Origin: a virus
Reading direction: 5' to 3' (one strand)
IMG/VR virus record: IMGVR_UViG_3300032282_001664
Coordinates: 1 to 32,389 of that record
DNA length: 32,389 nt
The translations under genes were made by a program, and so were the position numbers. The notes under the pieces are model-generated. The model was not told the origin of the DNA. It saw nothing but the letters and a program-made list of their open reading frames with translations, and did no database searches. Shown here in pieces: positions 12,179-19,781 of this stretch. Numbering within the stretch: position 1 is the first letter of the stretch; every line of letters begins with the position of its first letter.

Positions 12179-13329
12179 TGCAGATATTTCTACCTAACCC
12201 ACACGCAAACCAACAGAAAATCCTTGAATGTGATAAACGATTTAGGGTAGTTATGTGTGGTCGAAGGTTTGGTAAGTCAGAACTATCACAGATACTTTCA
12301 GTCACATATGCGGTTAAAGGCTATTCTGTGGCTTATATTACCCCTACTTATGGATTAGCTAAGGTTTTCTTCAGTAAGTTAACAGAGTCCCTAGAATTGC
12401 CTAAAAACAAGTCAGACCTTAAAATAGATTTCCCCAATGGAGGACAGATAGAATTTTTTACAGGAGAACGATTAGATAACCTTAGAGGTCGAAAGTTCCA
12501 TTTGGTTATCATAGATGAAGCATCATTTATCCCTGAATTAGAAGCAGGATGGCAGAACAGTATCAGACCAACCCTAACAGATTATAAAGGGAAGGCAATA
12601 TTCCTATCCACACCTAGAGGTAAGAACTATTTCTATAGCCTGTTTATGAAGGCAGGGGAAAATGATTGGGCATCGTTCAAGTTTACGAGTTACGATAACC
12701 CATATATAGACCCACAAGAAATAGATGAAGCTAGGATGCAACTGCCAAACGTAGTATTTGAGCAGGAGTATATGGCTAACCCTAGTGAGAATAGTGCAAA
12801 CCCATTCGGAAACAAATTCATTGAGAATTGTATTAAGCCAATTAGCAACCAACAAATAGTTGCATTTGGTATTGACCTTGCTAAGTCTGTTGACCATACA
12901 GTTATCATAGGCTTAGATAATGCAGGAAACGTGGCTTATTTTGACAGGTATCAAATGGATTGGCATAACACTAAGGAGAATATAAAAAGGCTGCCTAGAT
13001 GCCCTATATTAGTAGATAGCACAGGTGTTGGTGACCCTATCCTAGAGGATTTACAAAGGGAAGGGATAGCCATTGAAGGTCTAAAGTTCACGAGTTCAAG
13101 TAAGCAACAGTTAATGGAGGGGTTAGCAACTGCCATACAACAGGGTAGGATAGGATTCCCTGAAGGTGCAATCACCAATGAGTTGCAAGTGTTTGAGTAT
13201 TTGTTTACTGCAAATGGGGTAAGGTACTCTGCACCTAGTGGATTCCACGATGACTGCGTTATGGCATTGGCTTTGGCTTGGAACAATTTCAGCATTAAAA
13301 GGGGGTCAGGTAGGTACTCTATGATGTAA
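12178..13329 (+). CDS. terL: Terminase large subunit
   Basis: 383 residues with both domains. ATPase: Walker A GRRFGKS (28-34), Walker B LVIIDEA (109-115), coupling motif STPRGKNYF (about 144-152). RNase H-like nuclease: FGIDLAKSVDHTV (Asp near 232), LVDSTGVGD (near 279-287) and GFHDDCVMALALA (near 361-373), giving three acidic sites. It is shorter than many terminases (400-550) but no motif is missing. It drives DNA into the prohead and cuts the concatemer. The first base of the upstream 14-nt regulatory element of the next promoter is the last base of this stop codon. Confidence 0.95.
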   Translation: MQIFLPNPHANQQKILECDKRFRVVMCGRRFGKSELSQILSVTYAVKGYSVAYITPTYGLAKVFFSKLTESLELPKNKSDLKIDFPNGGQIEFFTGERLDNLRGRKFHLVIIDEASFIPELEAGWQNSIRPTLTDYKGKAIFLSTPRGKNYFYSLFMKAGENDWASFKFTSYDNPYIDPQEIDEARMQLPNVVFEQEYMANPSENSANPFGNKFIENCIKPISNQQIVAFGIDLAKSVDHTVIIGLDNAGNVAYFDRYQMDWHNTKENIKRLPRCPILVDSTGVGDPILEDLQREGIAIEGLKFTSSSKQQLMEGLATAIQQGRIGFPEGAITNELQVFEYLFTANGVRYSAPSGFHDDCVMALALAWNNFSIKRGSGRYSMM

Positions 13330-13362
13330 TTTACCGTTCATCATTGTTATTTACCGTTCATC
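13329..13362 (+). promoter_or_regulatory. Tandem element pair, best copy
   Basis: Two identical copies of ATTTACCGTTCATC at 13329-13342 and 13349-13362, starts 20 nt apart. The proximal copy ends 28 nt before the TTTG box at 13391. Direction relative to the promoter is the same as at 3448 and (minus strand) 24639. This pair gives the clearest consensus of the element. Confidence 0.8.
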
Positions 13363-13390
13363 ACAAAGTTTAAAAATAGTTGGCAAAATG

Positions 13391-13423
13391 TTTGGAAGGT
13401 GTATATATCTTATACTATCTTTG
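13391..13423 (+). promoter_or_regulatory. Bacteroidota-type promoter of accessory operon
   Basis: TTTG (13391-13394), 21 nt, TATCTTTG (13416-13423), a full match to the Bacteroidota consensus. The segment from the element to the -33 box also shares TTGGCAAAATGTTTGGAA-like sequence with the minus promoter at 24610. It drives the genes from 13476 onwards, right behind terL, breaking the late gene string. Confidence 0.82.
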
Positions 13424-13475
13424 ATATATCAAAAACAAACAAGTGAGTCACACTTTAAAAACTGAAAAACTATTT

Positions 13476-13706
13476 ATGAAAAATTATCAATTATTTACTA
13501 CTTACAAATCAATTGGAAAAGAAAAAGAAAATGCTCGTTTAGAATTAAATTATAACGAATTAGAAACTGCTATTAAAAGATTTGAATCAGAATGTATTTC
13601 TGCAATTAGATTTATTAGTTCTGAATTATCATCTATTGAATGGTCAATAATTGAATTAATTGATGAAAAACATAATACAATAAAAGAAATAAGAATTAGT
13701 AAATAA
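13476..13706 (+). CDS. Hypothetical small acidic helical protein
   Basis: 76 residues from the ATG at 13476: MKNYQLFTTYKSIGKEKENA, then helices with NELETAIKRFESECISAIRF and SSELSSIEWSIIELIDEKHN. A GTG at 13443 in frame is less likely, because that segment (GTGAGTCACAC and following) matches the untranslated leader of the minus gene at 3236. The protein is probably a coiled helical bundle with no membrane part. It is the first gene after the promoter at 13391. Function unknown. Confidence 0.6.
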   Translation: MKNYQLFTTYKSIGKEKENARLELNYNELETAIKRFESECISAIRFISSELSSIEWSIIELIDEKHNTIKEIRISK

Positions 13707-13762
13707 CTAACCCCCGAAGTCAGGGGTGCGACTGACCAACGCACAAATTTAAAAAACCAAAA
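13707..13762 (+). repeat. Hairpin element, copy 1
   Basis: It starts directly after the stop of the previous gene and runs to the leader of the next. ACCCC/GGGGT arms (13710-13714 and 13723-13727) and GTGCG/CGCAC arms (13726-13730 and 13740-13744) give two adjacent, slightly overlapping hairpins. It is almost identical (about three differences in 55) to 14260-14314 and shares the core CAGGGGTGCGACTG with the minus copy at 2970. The element continues into ACAAATTTAAAAA and CCAAAA, i.e. into the leader of the gene at 13774. Confidence 0.75.
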
Positions 13763-13773
13763 ATAAACAAACT

Positions 13774-14256
13774 ATGAACAATCAATTTTTACAAGCGGAA
13801 AACAAATTTAGAAAGGGATTAATTAATTCAGGTGAATTTTATGAAGCAGGTAGCAAATGTACTTTAGCTGAAGTTTCTGAAGTTCGTGAATTTATCAGAA
13901 ATGCAGAAAAAAGATTAAAGAAGTATTTAGATGATAGACCAAAATTAAAGTATCCTGTTAAAAAGTACATTAGTTACTATATGTATTCTGATGTAGCGGC
14001 TTATGAAGTTGTAAGACAAGTTAGTCCTACTGTAGTTGAAGTTAGAGCATTAAATGCTAAACAAACTGTATTTCCAAAAGAATTTCATATTGGTGGTTTT
14101 TCTGCTCATTGCTCTGATAATTACAATCAAGCATATGAATATTCTAGCAATGAAAATGCAGGTGTAAAAAGAATACATTTATCAAGCAAAGGTTGGGGTA
14201 AAGGAAGATGGGGGATGACTGAAAAACCTTATATGCACTATGATTATAATTTCTAA
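13774..14256 (+). CDS. Accessory protein related to the minus-strand gene at 23558
   Basis: 160 residues. The N-terminal part is helical (KCTLAEVSEVREFIRNAEKR). From about 65 a beta-rich domain follows: KYISYYMYSDVAAYEVVRQV, VEVRALNAKQTVFPKEFHIG, then VKRIHLSSKGWGKGRWGMTE and an aromatic end. The pattern (aromatic-D-xx-x-Y-VV.V...VxxR.., later ...L...G...) matches the C-terminal domain of the 192-residue protein at 23558-24136, an accessory family common in phages (SWGYDQTNxDFYQV type). Both genes stand behind promoters with the tandem element. Function unknown. Confidence 0.6.
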   Translation: MNNQFLQAENKFRKGLINSGEFYEAGSKCTLAEVSEVREFIRNAEKRLKKYLDDRPKLKYPVKKYISYYMYSDVAAYEVVRQVSPTVVEVRALNAKQTVFPKEFHIGGFSAHCSDNYNQAYEYSSNENAGVKRIHLSSKGWGKGRWGMTEKPYMHYDYNF

Positions 14257-14259
14257 ATA

Positions 14260-14314
14260 CTAACCCACGAAGTCAGGGGTGCGGCTGACCAACGCACAAA
14301 TTTAAAAACCAAAA
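14260..14314 (+). repeat. Hairpin element, copy 2
   Basis: Second copy, starting four bases after the stop of the gene at 13774. The GTGCG/CGCAC stem (14279-14283 and 14293-14297) is unchanged, while a loop base (A to G) and one arm base of the first hairpin (C to A) differ from copy 1. It ends in the same ACAAATTTAAAAA leader before the ATG at 14318. Confidence 0.75.
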
Positions 14315-14317
14315 GCT

Positions 14318-14602
14318 ATGATAACAGAAATAAAAGAACCTAAAAACATTATTGACATTCCAAGAATATCAAATGAAGATATGTTTGAATCAAATAGAGA
14401 AAATGCAGATAGTAAAAATTTAAACCATTGTCCTTGTTGTGGCAAAGCAATAACTAATCCACAGTATTTTGTGAACTCTATTTATGGAGGTTCTGCTTAT
14501 CCATCTACAGATACAAATGAATATGATAATGCTTGGATAATGGGAGTTGGTTCAGAATGCCAAAAGAAATTTCCAAAAGGATATATTTATACATTAAAAT
14601 AA
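14318..14602 (+). CDS. Small zinc-binding accessory protein
   Basis: 94 residues. NHCPCCGKAI (about residues 36-45) gives a CPxC zinc knuckle and a later GSECQKKFPKGYIYTL has another cysteine in a GxECxKK context. Between them lies YFVNSIYGGSAYPSTDTNEY. The arrangement is typical of short phage zinc-ribbon proteins of unknown role. It is third in the accessory operon and follows hairpin copy 2. Binding of zinc is inferred from the cysteines. Confidence 0.6.
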   Translation: MITEIKEPKNIIDIPRISNEDMFESNRENADSKNLNHCPCCGKAITNPQYFVNSIYGGSAYPSTDTNEYDNAWIMGVGSECQKKFPKGYIYTLK

Positions 14603-14607
14603 TTAAT

Positions 14608-14688
14608 ATGAAAAACAAACATAACATAGAAGCAGCAATCATAGTAGTAGTAGCATTTTTACTAACTGCATTATTACAAAACATTTAA
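14608..14688 (+). CDS. 26-residue single-span membrane peptide
   Basis: MKNKHNIEAAIIVVVAFLLT followed by ALLQNI. A short basic start and one hydrophobic helix of about 16 residues. The ATG has a TTAAT leader five bases after the previous stop. Similar in type to the 33-residue membrane peptide that leads the minus operon (24444-24545). The small size makes the call uncertain. Confidence 0.5.
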   Translation: MKNKHNIEAAIIVVVAFLLTALLQNI

Positions 14689-14693
14689 GATAC

Positions 14694-14760
14694 TATCCCT
14701 GCTATAATCATAAATTAATAATCAAGGGTGGTTAGAGGTCTATGGGAGCAGGGATATTTT
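14694..14760 (+). other. Perfect 10-bp inverted repeat with large loop
   Basis: TATCCCTGCT (14694-14703) and AGCAGGGATA (14747-14756) pair over 10 bp around a 43-nt loop that is locally G-rich (AAGGGTGGTTAGAGGTCTAT), and TTTT follows. The T-tract permits terminator function, but the large loop suggests a folded regulatory RNA or protein site. It lies between the 26-residue peptide gene and the coding region at 14773. Confidence 0.55.
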
Positions 14761-14772
14761 AAAACTAACATT

Positions 14773-14946
14773 ATGAAGCCATATGAATTAAAGCAGTCAT
14801 TATTGGATAGAATGGAAATTGAAGCATTGATTGTTAAAATACAAAGACTAGAAAAGGAATTAGCTGAAAAGGAATTGACTATTAGAGTATTACAAAAAGA
14901 TTTAATCTATGAAAGAAGCAATGCAGATACTCATAGAGTTCACTAG
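14773..14946 (+). CDS. Short coiled-coil protein
   Basis: 57 residues: MKPYELKQSLLDRMEIEALI, then KIQRLEKELAEKELTIRVLQ in clear heptads and a polar end. The ATG at 14773 has an A-rich leader; an in-frame GTG at 14728 would read through the inverted repeat and is less likely. Probably a dimeric coiled coil. It is followed by an overlapping membrane-protein frame. Possible lysis- or tail-associated role cannot be shown. Confidence 0.5.
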   Translation: MKPYELKQSLLDRMEIEALIVKIQRLEKELAEKELTIRVLQKDLIYERSNADTHRVH

Positions 14947-15034
14947 GCTTATAATAGGTACAATAATAGGGATTGTATTATTAATAATAGTTGTATCTTT
15001 ATATAAATTTAATGACCTATGTGGGATAAAATAA
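14909..15034 (+). CDS. Small single-span membrane protein
   Basis: 41 residues: MKEAMQILIEFTRLIIGTII, then GIVLLIIVVSLYKF and NDLCGIK. A strong hydrophobic helix of about 20 residues spans positions 14-33. It overlaps the coiled-coil frame by 38 bases and the tail chaperone gene by 16, and would otherwise leave a 72-base space. The overlap with two frames lowers confidence; the membrane helix is nevertheless clear. Confidence 0.45.
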   Translation: MKEAMQILIEFTRLIIGTIIGIVLLIIVVSLYKFNDLCGIK

Positions 15035-15690
15035 GTGTTTGGCAGTACCAACAAATTTACAAGGTATTATCTTCAAAGGATAAAGAAACAACTGACCTAG
15101 ATATAAATGTTAAATTGGTGGCAATTGTCAATGATATGACTGAGATGCAAATAGATAGCTTAGGATTAGATGAATACGCAGAGTTAAGTAAAACCATAGC
15201 TTTCTTAAATGAACCGATTAAAGGGAAGCCTGTGAAGTATATAAGCATATCTAATAATAGAAGGTATAGAATAAACTATGATGTAAGTAAGATGCCATTC
15301 GCTAGATATATTGAGAGCAAGGTATTTAGTGAGGATTTGTATGGCAACCTGCATAAGTTAGCAGCTACTATGGTTATACCACAGAATAGGAAATATGGTT
15401 TTTGGATAGATGAAAAATATGATGCTAGTAAACATCAAGACTATTCTAACCATATGTTAGAGGCTAAATTTATAGATGTTTATCATTCGCTTGTTTTTTT
15501 TTATCAAGTATACAGAAATTGGATAGAAGTTTCACAGGATTATATGGCGAACAGATTGATAAAAGCAGGGATGAAGGAGGCAGAGGCGAAAGAGGTGGTA
15601 GCAAGTTTATTGAATATTTTGGATGGCAATATAGCACCAAACTTATTGCCGACTATGAAAATTGCACAGTTACGGAAGCATATGAAATGA
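15019..15690 (+). CDS. Tail assembly chaperone, lambda G-like
   Basis: 223 residues beginning MWDKISVWQYQQIYKVLSSK, with the helical LDEYAELSKTIAFLNEPIKG segment and a second part with MVIPQNRKYGFWIDEK. The pattern (QYQQIYKxLS... DEYAELSKxI.FL..PI) is that of chaperones encoded before tape measure genes in phages of Bacteroidota. In lambda, G and its frameshift product GT bind the tape measure and recruit tail tube subunits. Here an out-of-frame continuation overlaps the end, with a T9 run at 15494-15502. The chaperone role is inferred from sequence pattern and frameshift architecture. Confidence 0.6.
   Translation: MWDKISVWQYQQIYKVLSSKDKETTDLDINVKLVAIVNDMTEMQIDSLGLDEYAELSKTIAFLNEPIKGKPVKYISISNNRRYRINYDVSKMPFARYIESKVFSEDLYGNLHKLAATMVIPQNRKYGFWIDEKYDASKHQDYSNHMLEAKFIDVYHSLVFFYQVYRNWIEVSQDYMANRLIKAGMKEAEAKEVVASLLNILDGNIAPNLLPTMKIAQLRKHMK
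15494..15502 (+). promoter_or_regulatory. T9 slippery run, possible -1 frameshift site
   Basis: Nine consecutive T in the chaperone gene, read in frame as GTT TTT TTT TAT. Slipping back one base keeps both TTT codons paired, and the -1 frame is open from here to 15773. This is the strongest slippery sequence in the overlap. The distance to the zero-frame stop (188 bases) is long for a G/GT system, and a later weak site cannot be excluded. Confidence 0.5.
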
Positions 15691-15773
15691 GTACGATAGA
15701 ATGCCTAAATGCACTATCTTATCTAAAAGCAAAGACAGATTATGACAATGAGCAAATAAAGAAAGTACGTTAG
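15501..15773 (+). CDS. -1 frame extension of tail chaperone (GT-like)
   Basis: 90 codons in the -1 frame after the T9 run, giving a fusion of about 251 residues. The last 55 residues (KFIEYFGWQYSTKLIADYEN, then CTVTEAYEMSTIECLNALSY, LKAKTDYDNEQIKKVR) look like a genuine helical domain, while the first 30 (with DEGGRGERGG) look like an out-of-frame reading of the chaperone's MKEAEAKEVV. That points either to a shift site closer to 15600 or to unusual dual coding. A separate short gene from the ATG at 15687 would have only 28 residues. Confidence 0.5.
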   Translation, partial: LSSIQKLDRSFTGLYGEQIDKSRDEGGRGERGGSKFIEYFGWQYSTKLIADYENCTVTEAYEMSTIECLNALSYLKAKTDYDNEQIKKVR

Positions 15774-15791
15774 TTTTTTAGTTTTTGGTTA

Positions 15792-15828
15792 CTGACCCTG
15801 CCCTAAAAAGGTGGGGTTAGTTATTTTT
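15792..15828 (+). terminator. Probable intrinsic terminator after chaperone genes
   Basis: CTGACCC (15792-15798) pairs with GGGTTAG (15814-15820), including one G-T pair, enclosing a further imperfect pairing of GCCCT with AGGTG. TTATTTTT follows at 15821-15828. It lies between the chaperone extension and the next tail gene, so some transcripts may stop or be attenuated here. Confidence 0.65.
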
Positions 15829-15851
15829 AGACCATTGTCCTATTTATTGGT

Positions 15852-16520
15852 ATGAGTATTAGCAAGGCACAGGCTTCAGCATTAGCAGATGAATTCTTTA
15901 ATACATTAGGTGAGCAACCTATGAAAGAAGGAGAATTGCCTGTAGTTGAAAGATTGCTTAAAGAATTTGGTGCTGATTTTATACTAAATGCTCAAAAGAA
16001 TCTAAGAGATAATAAATCAATAGCAAGTGGTGCTATCAATGATATTCGTATGCAGTTCACAAAGTTTGGAACTAATTACACAATATCATTAGGTTATCCT
16101 AAAAGCGAACCTGCTTCAAAGTATTGGGATTTTATAAACAAAGGGGTAAAGGGTACTAAAAATATAAAGGCTGATTCAAAAACACCTTATAAGTTTAATC
16201 CTGCAAAGAAAAGCATCCCCATTTCAGCAGCACAGGGATGGTTAGGTTATAACAAATTAAAAGTGACTGCAGTAAAACCTTACAGAAAATTAGGAGTTGA
16301 AACTAAAGCAATAGATGAGAAAAAATCTTTAGCTTATGTATTAGCTAGGTCTATTCATAGAAAAGGTATTAGGTCAACTCATTACTTTGACAATGCTGAA
16401 AAGCAAACCTTTGGTAGAAACTTCTATGAAGTAATGGAAACTGCATTAGGTAAAGATATTCAAATTAAGATAAAACAAATAGGTAAAGAGTTAAGCAATG
16501 GCAATAACAATACAAAGTAG
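15852..16520 (+). CDS. Tail/neck protein, HK97 gp10-like candidate
   Basis: 222 residues. The N-terminal half is helical (ALADEFFNTLGEQPMKEGEL, FGADFILNAQKNLRDNKSIA) and is followed by a beta region (FTKFGTNYTISLGYPKSEPA), a lysine-rich segment and SLAYVLARSIHRKGIRSTHY, which ends with a helix. An alpha part followed by KGxxxT and AYxxARSIHRKGI is the layout I know from tail completion-type proteins of Bacteroidota phages, perhaps HK97 gp10-like. The stop overlaps the next gene by 23 bases. The exact role (tail completion or neck) is uncertain. Confidence 0.5.
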   Translation: MSISKAQASALADEFFNTLGEQPMKEGELPVVERLLKEFGADFILNAQKNLRDNKSIASGAINDIRMQFTKFGTNYTISLGYPKSEPASKYWDFINKGVKGTKNIKADSKTPYKFNPAKKSIPISAAQGWLGYNKLKVTAVKPYRKLGVETKAIDEKKSLAYVLARSIHRKGIRSTHYFDNAEKQTFGRNFYEVMETALGKDIQIKIKQIGKELSNGNNNTK

Positions 16521-17724
16521 TCCTGCACCTTATAGTAGTATGCACGATGACTTATGGTTCGTTTCTAGTTCAACCAATGTAGGTCAAACTGCATTTAAAT
16601 TCGTTTACGATGTTTATGTAAATGGTAATCAGGTAAGTAGAAACAAAATATACCCATCTCCTTCAGCAGAAGGTAGCTATGGAGTATTCAACGCATCACC
16701 AATGGTACGTTCATATGTTACTAATTACTTTGAGCCTTCAGGTTCATCTATATTAGTAGCATCTAATGATAAGATTAAGGTTGCATCACAAATTAGAATA
16801 GGGGAAGAATATGTTAGCGGTGGTAACTTAGTTACTACTTTTAACTTAGCTTCAGGTGCTTTAAGTGCTTACAACTACTATCCACCATTGTTTGCTGATA
16901 TTCTTTTTACTAATGATAATACTCCATTAGTCTTATCTGATTATTACGATAATTTATTATTAGAAAACTTTACAGATGATTGGATTACTGAAAGAGATAA
17001 TGATAATATTACAATAGAATATGGTGATAATTTTTATGCTACCTATTTTAAGATTACTGCAGGTACTTATAGTGCTTGGGTAGATGTAATTAATGAATCA
17101 GGTACAGTTATAGATACTGTTAGTGGTGGGATTACATTTAGTGGTGAGATGAACTTATTCAATTGTCAAGCAGGACATATTAACACATTTGCAGGTAGAA
17201 CACTTATTACAGAATCTACATATGGATATAATGTATATCTTAAAAGAGGTGTAGCTATATCTAGGAAACTAAAGTTTATTCAAAAATGCTATCCTAAATA
17301 CAAGCAATACAATCTTCATTTCCTTAATCGTTTAGGCGGTTGGGATACTATGAAGTTTGCATTAGTTAATAAACGAAGTACAGAATTACAAAGAGCATCA
17401 TATAGAAGAAATGATTGGCAGTTAAGTGGAAACACTATGACTAATATAGATTCATATAATAAGTATAATGAAACTACTTTAAACTATGCTATTCAGCATA
17501 AGGATAAATTTCATCTTATTTCAGATTGGGTTAGTGAGCAAGATTACGAATGGTTAGCACAATTATTTGCGAGTACAATTACTTATATGGAAGTTCAAGG
17601 AGCATATTTCCCTGTAACAATTAGTAGCACAAACTATGAGTATAAATTAGAAACTAGCGACAAGCTATTTAATTTTGAAATTGATATTGAGGTTGGTAAA
17701 TATTTAACAAGTCAATTTAGATAA
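16498..17724 (+). CDS. Tail structural protein (tail tip/distal tail candidate)
   Basis: 408 residues, almost wholly beta-rich, with repeated short strands. Features: LWFVSSSTNVGQTAFKFVYD at the start, FKITAGTYSAWVDVINESGT in the centre, LHFLNRLGGWDTMKFALVNK near residue 265, and a C-terminal KLFNFEIDIEVGKYLTSQFR. The LNRLGGWDxM motif is typical, as I recall, of tail proteins upstream of the tape measure in Bacteroidota siphophages. It precedes the 685-residue tail protein with a one-base overlap. Most likely part of the distal tail or baseplate. Confidence 0.65.
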   Translation: MAITIQSSPAPYSSMHDDLWFVSSSTNVGQTAFKFVYDVYVNGNQVSRNKIYPSPSAEGSYGVFNASPMVRSYVTNYFEPSGSSILVASNDKIKVASQIRIGEEYVSGGNLVTTFNLASGALSAYNYYPPLFADILFTNDNTPLVLSDYYDNLLLENFTDDWITERDNDNITIEYGDNFYATYFKITAGTYSAWVDVINESGTVIDTVSGGITFSGEMNLFNCQAGHINTFAGRTLITESTYGYNVYLKRGVAISRKLKFIQKCYPKYKQYNLHFLNRLGGWDTMKFALVNKRSTELQRASYRRNDWQLSGNTMTNIDSYNKYNETTLNYAIQHKDKFHLISDWVSEQDYEWLAQLFASTITYMEVQGAYFPVTISSTNYEYKLETSDKLFNFEIDIEVGKYLTSQFR

Positions 17725-19781
17725 TGATTAGTACAGAGATATATGTAGAAGATTATAAGTTAGACTTATTGCAAGATATTAGCACAGAGTTTAACTATGC
17801 TATTGATGATGTATCAGATTTTGGTTCTAAGAATACATCTTATTCTAAAACTATTAACATATCAGGTACTGCAAAGAACAATCAGATATTTGGATTTGTA
17901 TTTGATTTAGGTAATGCAAATTTTACAGATGATACGCAACCTAATGTTAATTATAACTTTAATGCTAGTAAGTCTGCTCAATGCAGAATCTTTATTGATA
18001 AGATACAGATATTTAAGGGTACATTAAGAATACTAGAAATAGTTATAGATGGTAAGACAATAGAATATCAATGCTCTGTATTTGGTGAGTTAGGTGGATT
18101 TATAACTAAACTTGCTAATGCTAAATTAGAGGATTTAGATTTTAGTGAATATAATCATACTTATAATGTAACTAATATTACAGGAAGTTGGGATTCAATT
18201 ATAGGTGCAGGTTATTATTATCCATTAATTGACTATGGAAATATTAGTACTAATAAAATAGATTTTAAATTATCAACATTTAGACCTGCTTTATATGTAA
18301 AAGAATATATTAAAAAGATATTTGAAGGTACTGATTATACATATGATTTAAATTTAAGTGCAGGTGATACTGCTTTATTTAATAGACTTATAATACCACA
18401 TAACCAAAAGACTTTAACAAAAAGTACAAGTAATTTATTAACATTAAATAAAACATCTACACAGGTAATTGGTAGTGGATTAAATTTTGCTGAAATAACT
18501 TTTAATTCATATACAGGTGGTTTATTTACACCTAATGGTAGTTTAAGTAAATTTACATATACAGGTTCACCTGTTACTTTAAATATATTTGTAGATATAG
18601 ATGCCGAATGTAATACAACTACTAATTTTGGTTTATGTTTGAGAAAAAATGATATAATAATTAGTGGTACATTAATAAACTATTCAGCAGGTAATTATGT
18701 TTTTAATTATAGCAATAGTTATTCTTTTGATTTAGTAAGTGGTGATATATTTTCAATAACATTTAATACTGTTGGATTTGTAGGTGGTGATACAATATCT
18801 GTAACTAATTCTTCATTAAATGGAGAATCAAATACACCTACTATTTCACCAATAGTTAATACAGATACAGTTGTAATTAATGATACAATACCAAAAGGTA
18901 TTTTTCAAAAAGATTTCTTTTTAAGTATTTGTAAAATGTTTAATCTCTATGTATATGATAATATCTATGATGATAAAAAGATAATCATTAAGCCTTACAT
19001 TGATTTCTATGCAGGAGTTAGTGATAATGCAATTGATTGGTCAAATAAAGTAGATAGGTCAAAACCATTGAGCATAAAGCCAATGAGTGAATTGAATGCA
19101 AGATATTACAATTATAAATTTAAAGAAGATAACGATTACTATAATGAAAGTTATAAAAAGAAATATAATGAAAGTTATGGTGATAGGTTATTTGATACTT
19201 ATTACGATTTCTCTAAAGATACAGAAGTACTTGATGTGATATTCTCACCATCTCCTTTATATCAAGCAAATGGAACTGATAAGATATATCCTGCTATTTA
19301 TAAATTATCAGACAACAATACTAAAGAGCAAGGAATGGATTTTAATATTAGAATCCTACAAGCTAAAAAGATAACAGGTAAAAATACTTGGTATATAGAC
19401 AAACAAGATGGCACAGGTCATTTATCTTCAGCATTAACAAGTTATGGTTATGCAGGTAATTTAGATGACCCATATACTCCTACTAATGATATTAATTTTG
19501 GAGTACCTAAAGAATTGTACTTTACTGCAACTTCATATCCTACAACTAATTTATTTAATGCTTATCATAGTGATTATATAGCAGAGATAACTAGCAAAGA
19601 TAGTAAGCTATTAACTTGCTATGCTTTATTAAATACAGTAGATATAATGAATCTTGATTTTAGCAAATACGTTTGGATAGATGGGATTCTATTCAGATTA
19701 AATAAGGTAGAGAATTTTAATCCTATGGAATATAATACAACGAAAATAAGTTTATTAAAAGTAATTGAAACAACATACTAA
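17724..19781 (+). CDS. Large tail protein (tail hub/baseplate candidate)
   Basis: 685 residues. The start (ISTEIYVEDYKLDLLQDIST, then FNYAIDDVSDFGSKNTSYSK) has the IDDxxDFGSxxTSYSKTIxI pattern of large tail proteins in Bacteroidota phages. A beta-rich middle (residues 230-390) with many N, T and G residues looks like an inserted surface domain: it has lower codon variety and repeated TNS/TGG-type loops. The C-terminal part resumes structured segments (KLLTCYALLNTVDIMNLDFS, KYVWIDGILFRLNKVENFNP). It probably forms the hub or a spike-bearing part of the tail end. It overlaps both neighbours by one base. Confidence 0.65.
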   Translation: MISTEIYVEDYKLDLLQDISTEFNYAIDDVSDFGSKNTSYSKTINISGTAKNNQIFGFVFDLGNANFTDDTQPNVNYNFNASKSAQCRIFIDKIQIFKGTLRILEIVIDGKTIEYQCSVFGELGGFITKLANAKLEDLDFSEYNHTYNVTNITGSWDSIIGAGYYYPLIDYGNISTNKIDFKLSTFRPALYVKEYIKKIFEGTDYTYDLNLSAGDTALFNRLIIPHNQKTLTKSTSNLLTLNKTSTQVIGSGLNFAEITFNSYTGGLFTPNGSLSKFTYTGSPVTLNIFVDIDAECNTTTNFGLCLRKNDIIISGTLINYSAGNYVFNYSNSYSFDLVSGDIFSITFNTVGFVGGDTISVTNSSLNGESNTPTISPIVNTDTVVINDTIPKGIFQKDFFLSICKMFNLYVYDNIYDDKKIIIKPYIDFYAGVSDNAIDWSNKVDRSKPLSIKPMSELNARYYNYKFKEDNDYYNESYKKKYNESYGDRLFDTYYDFSKDTEVLDVIFSPSPLYQANGTDKIYPAIYKLSDNNTKEQGMDFNIRILQAKKITGKNTWYIDKQDGTGHLSSALTSYGYAGNLDDPYTPTNDINFGVPKELYFTATSYPTTNLFNAYHSDYIAEITSKDSKLLTCYALLNTVDIMNLDFSKYVWIDGILFRLNKVENFNPMEYNTTKISLLKVIETTY

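Noticed and set aside
12604-13295. Long antisense open frames inside the terminase gene
   Set aside because: The plus frame encodes all terminase motifs. The minus frames lack leaders and have improbable composition; they are shadows.
12178-13329. Truncated or split terminase
   Set aside because: 383 residues is short, but Walker A, Walker B, coupling motif and all nuclease acidic sites are present in one frame.
13707-14314. CRISPR array
   Set aside because: Only two nearby copies 553 nt apart with genes between them; no spacer pattern and no cas genes.
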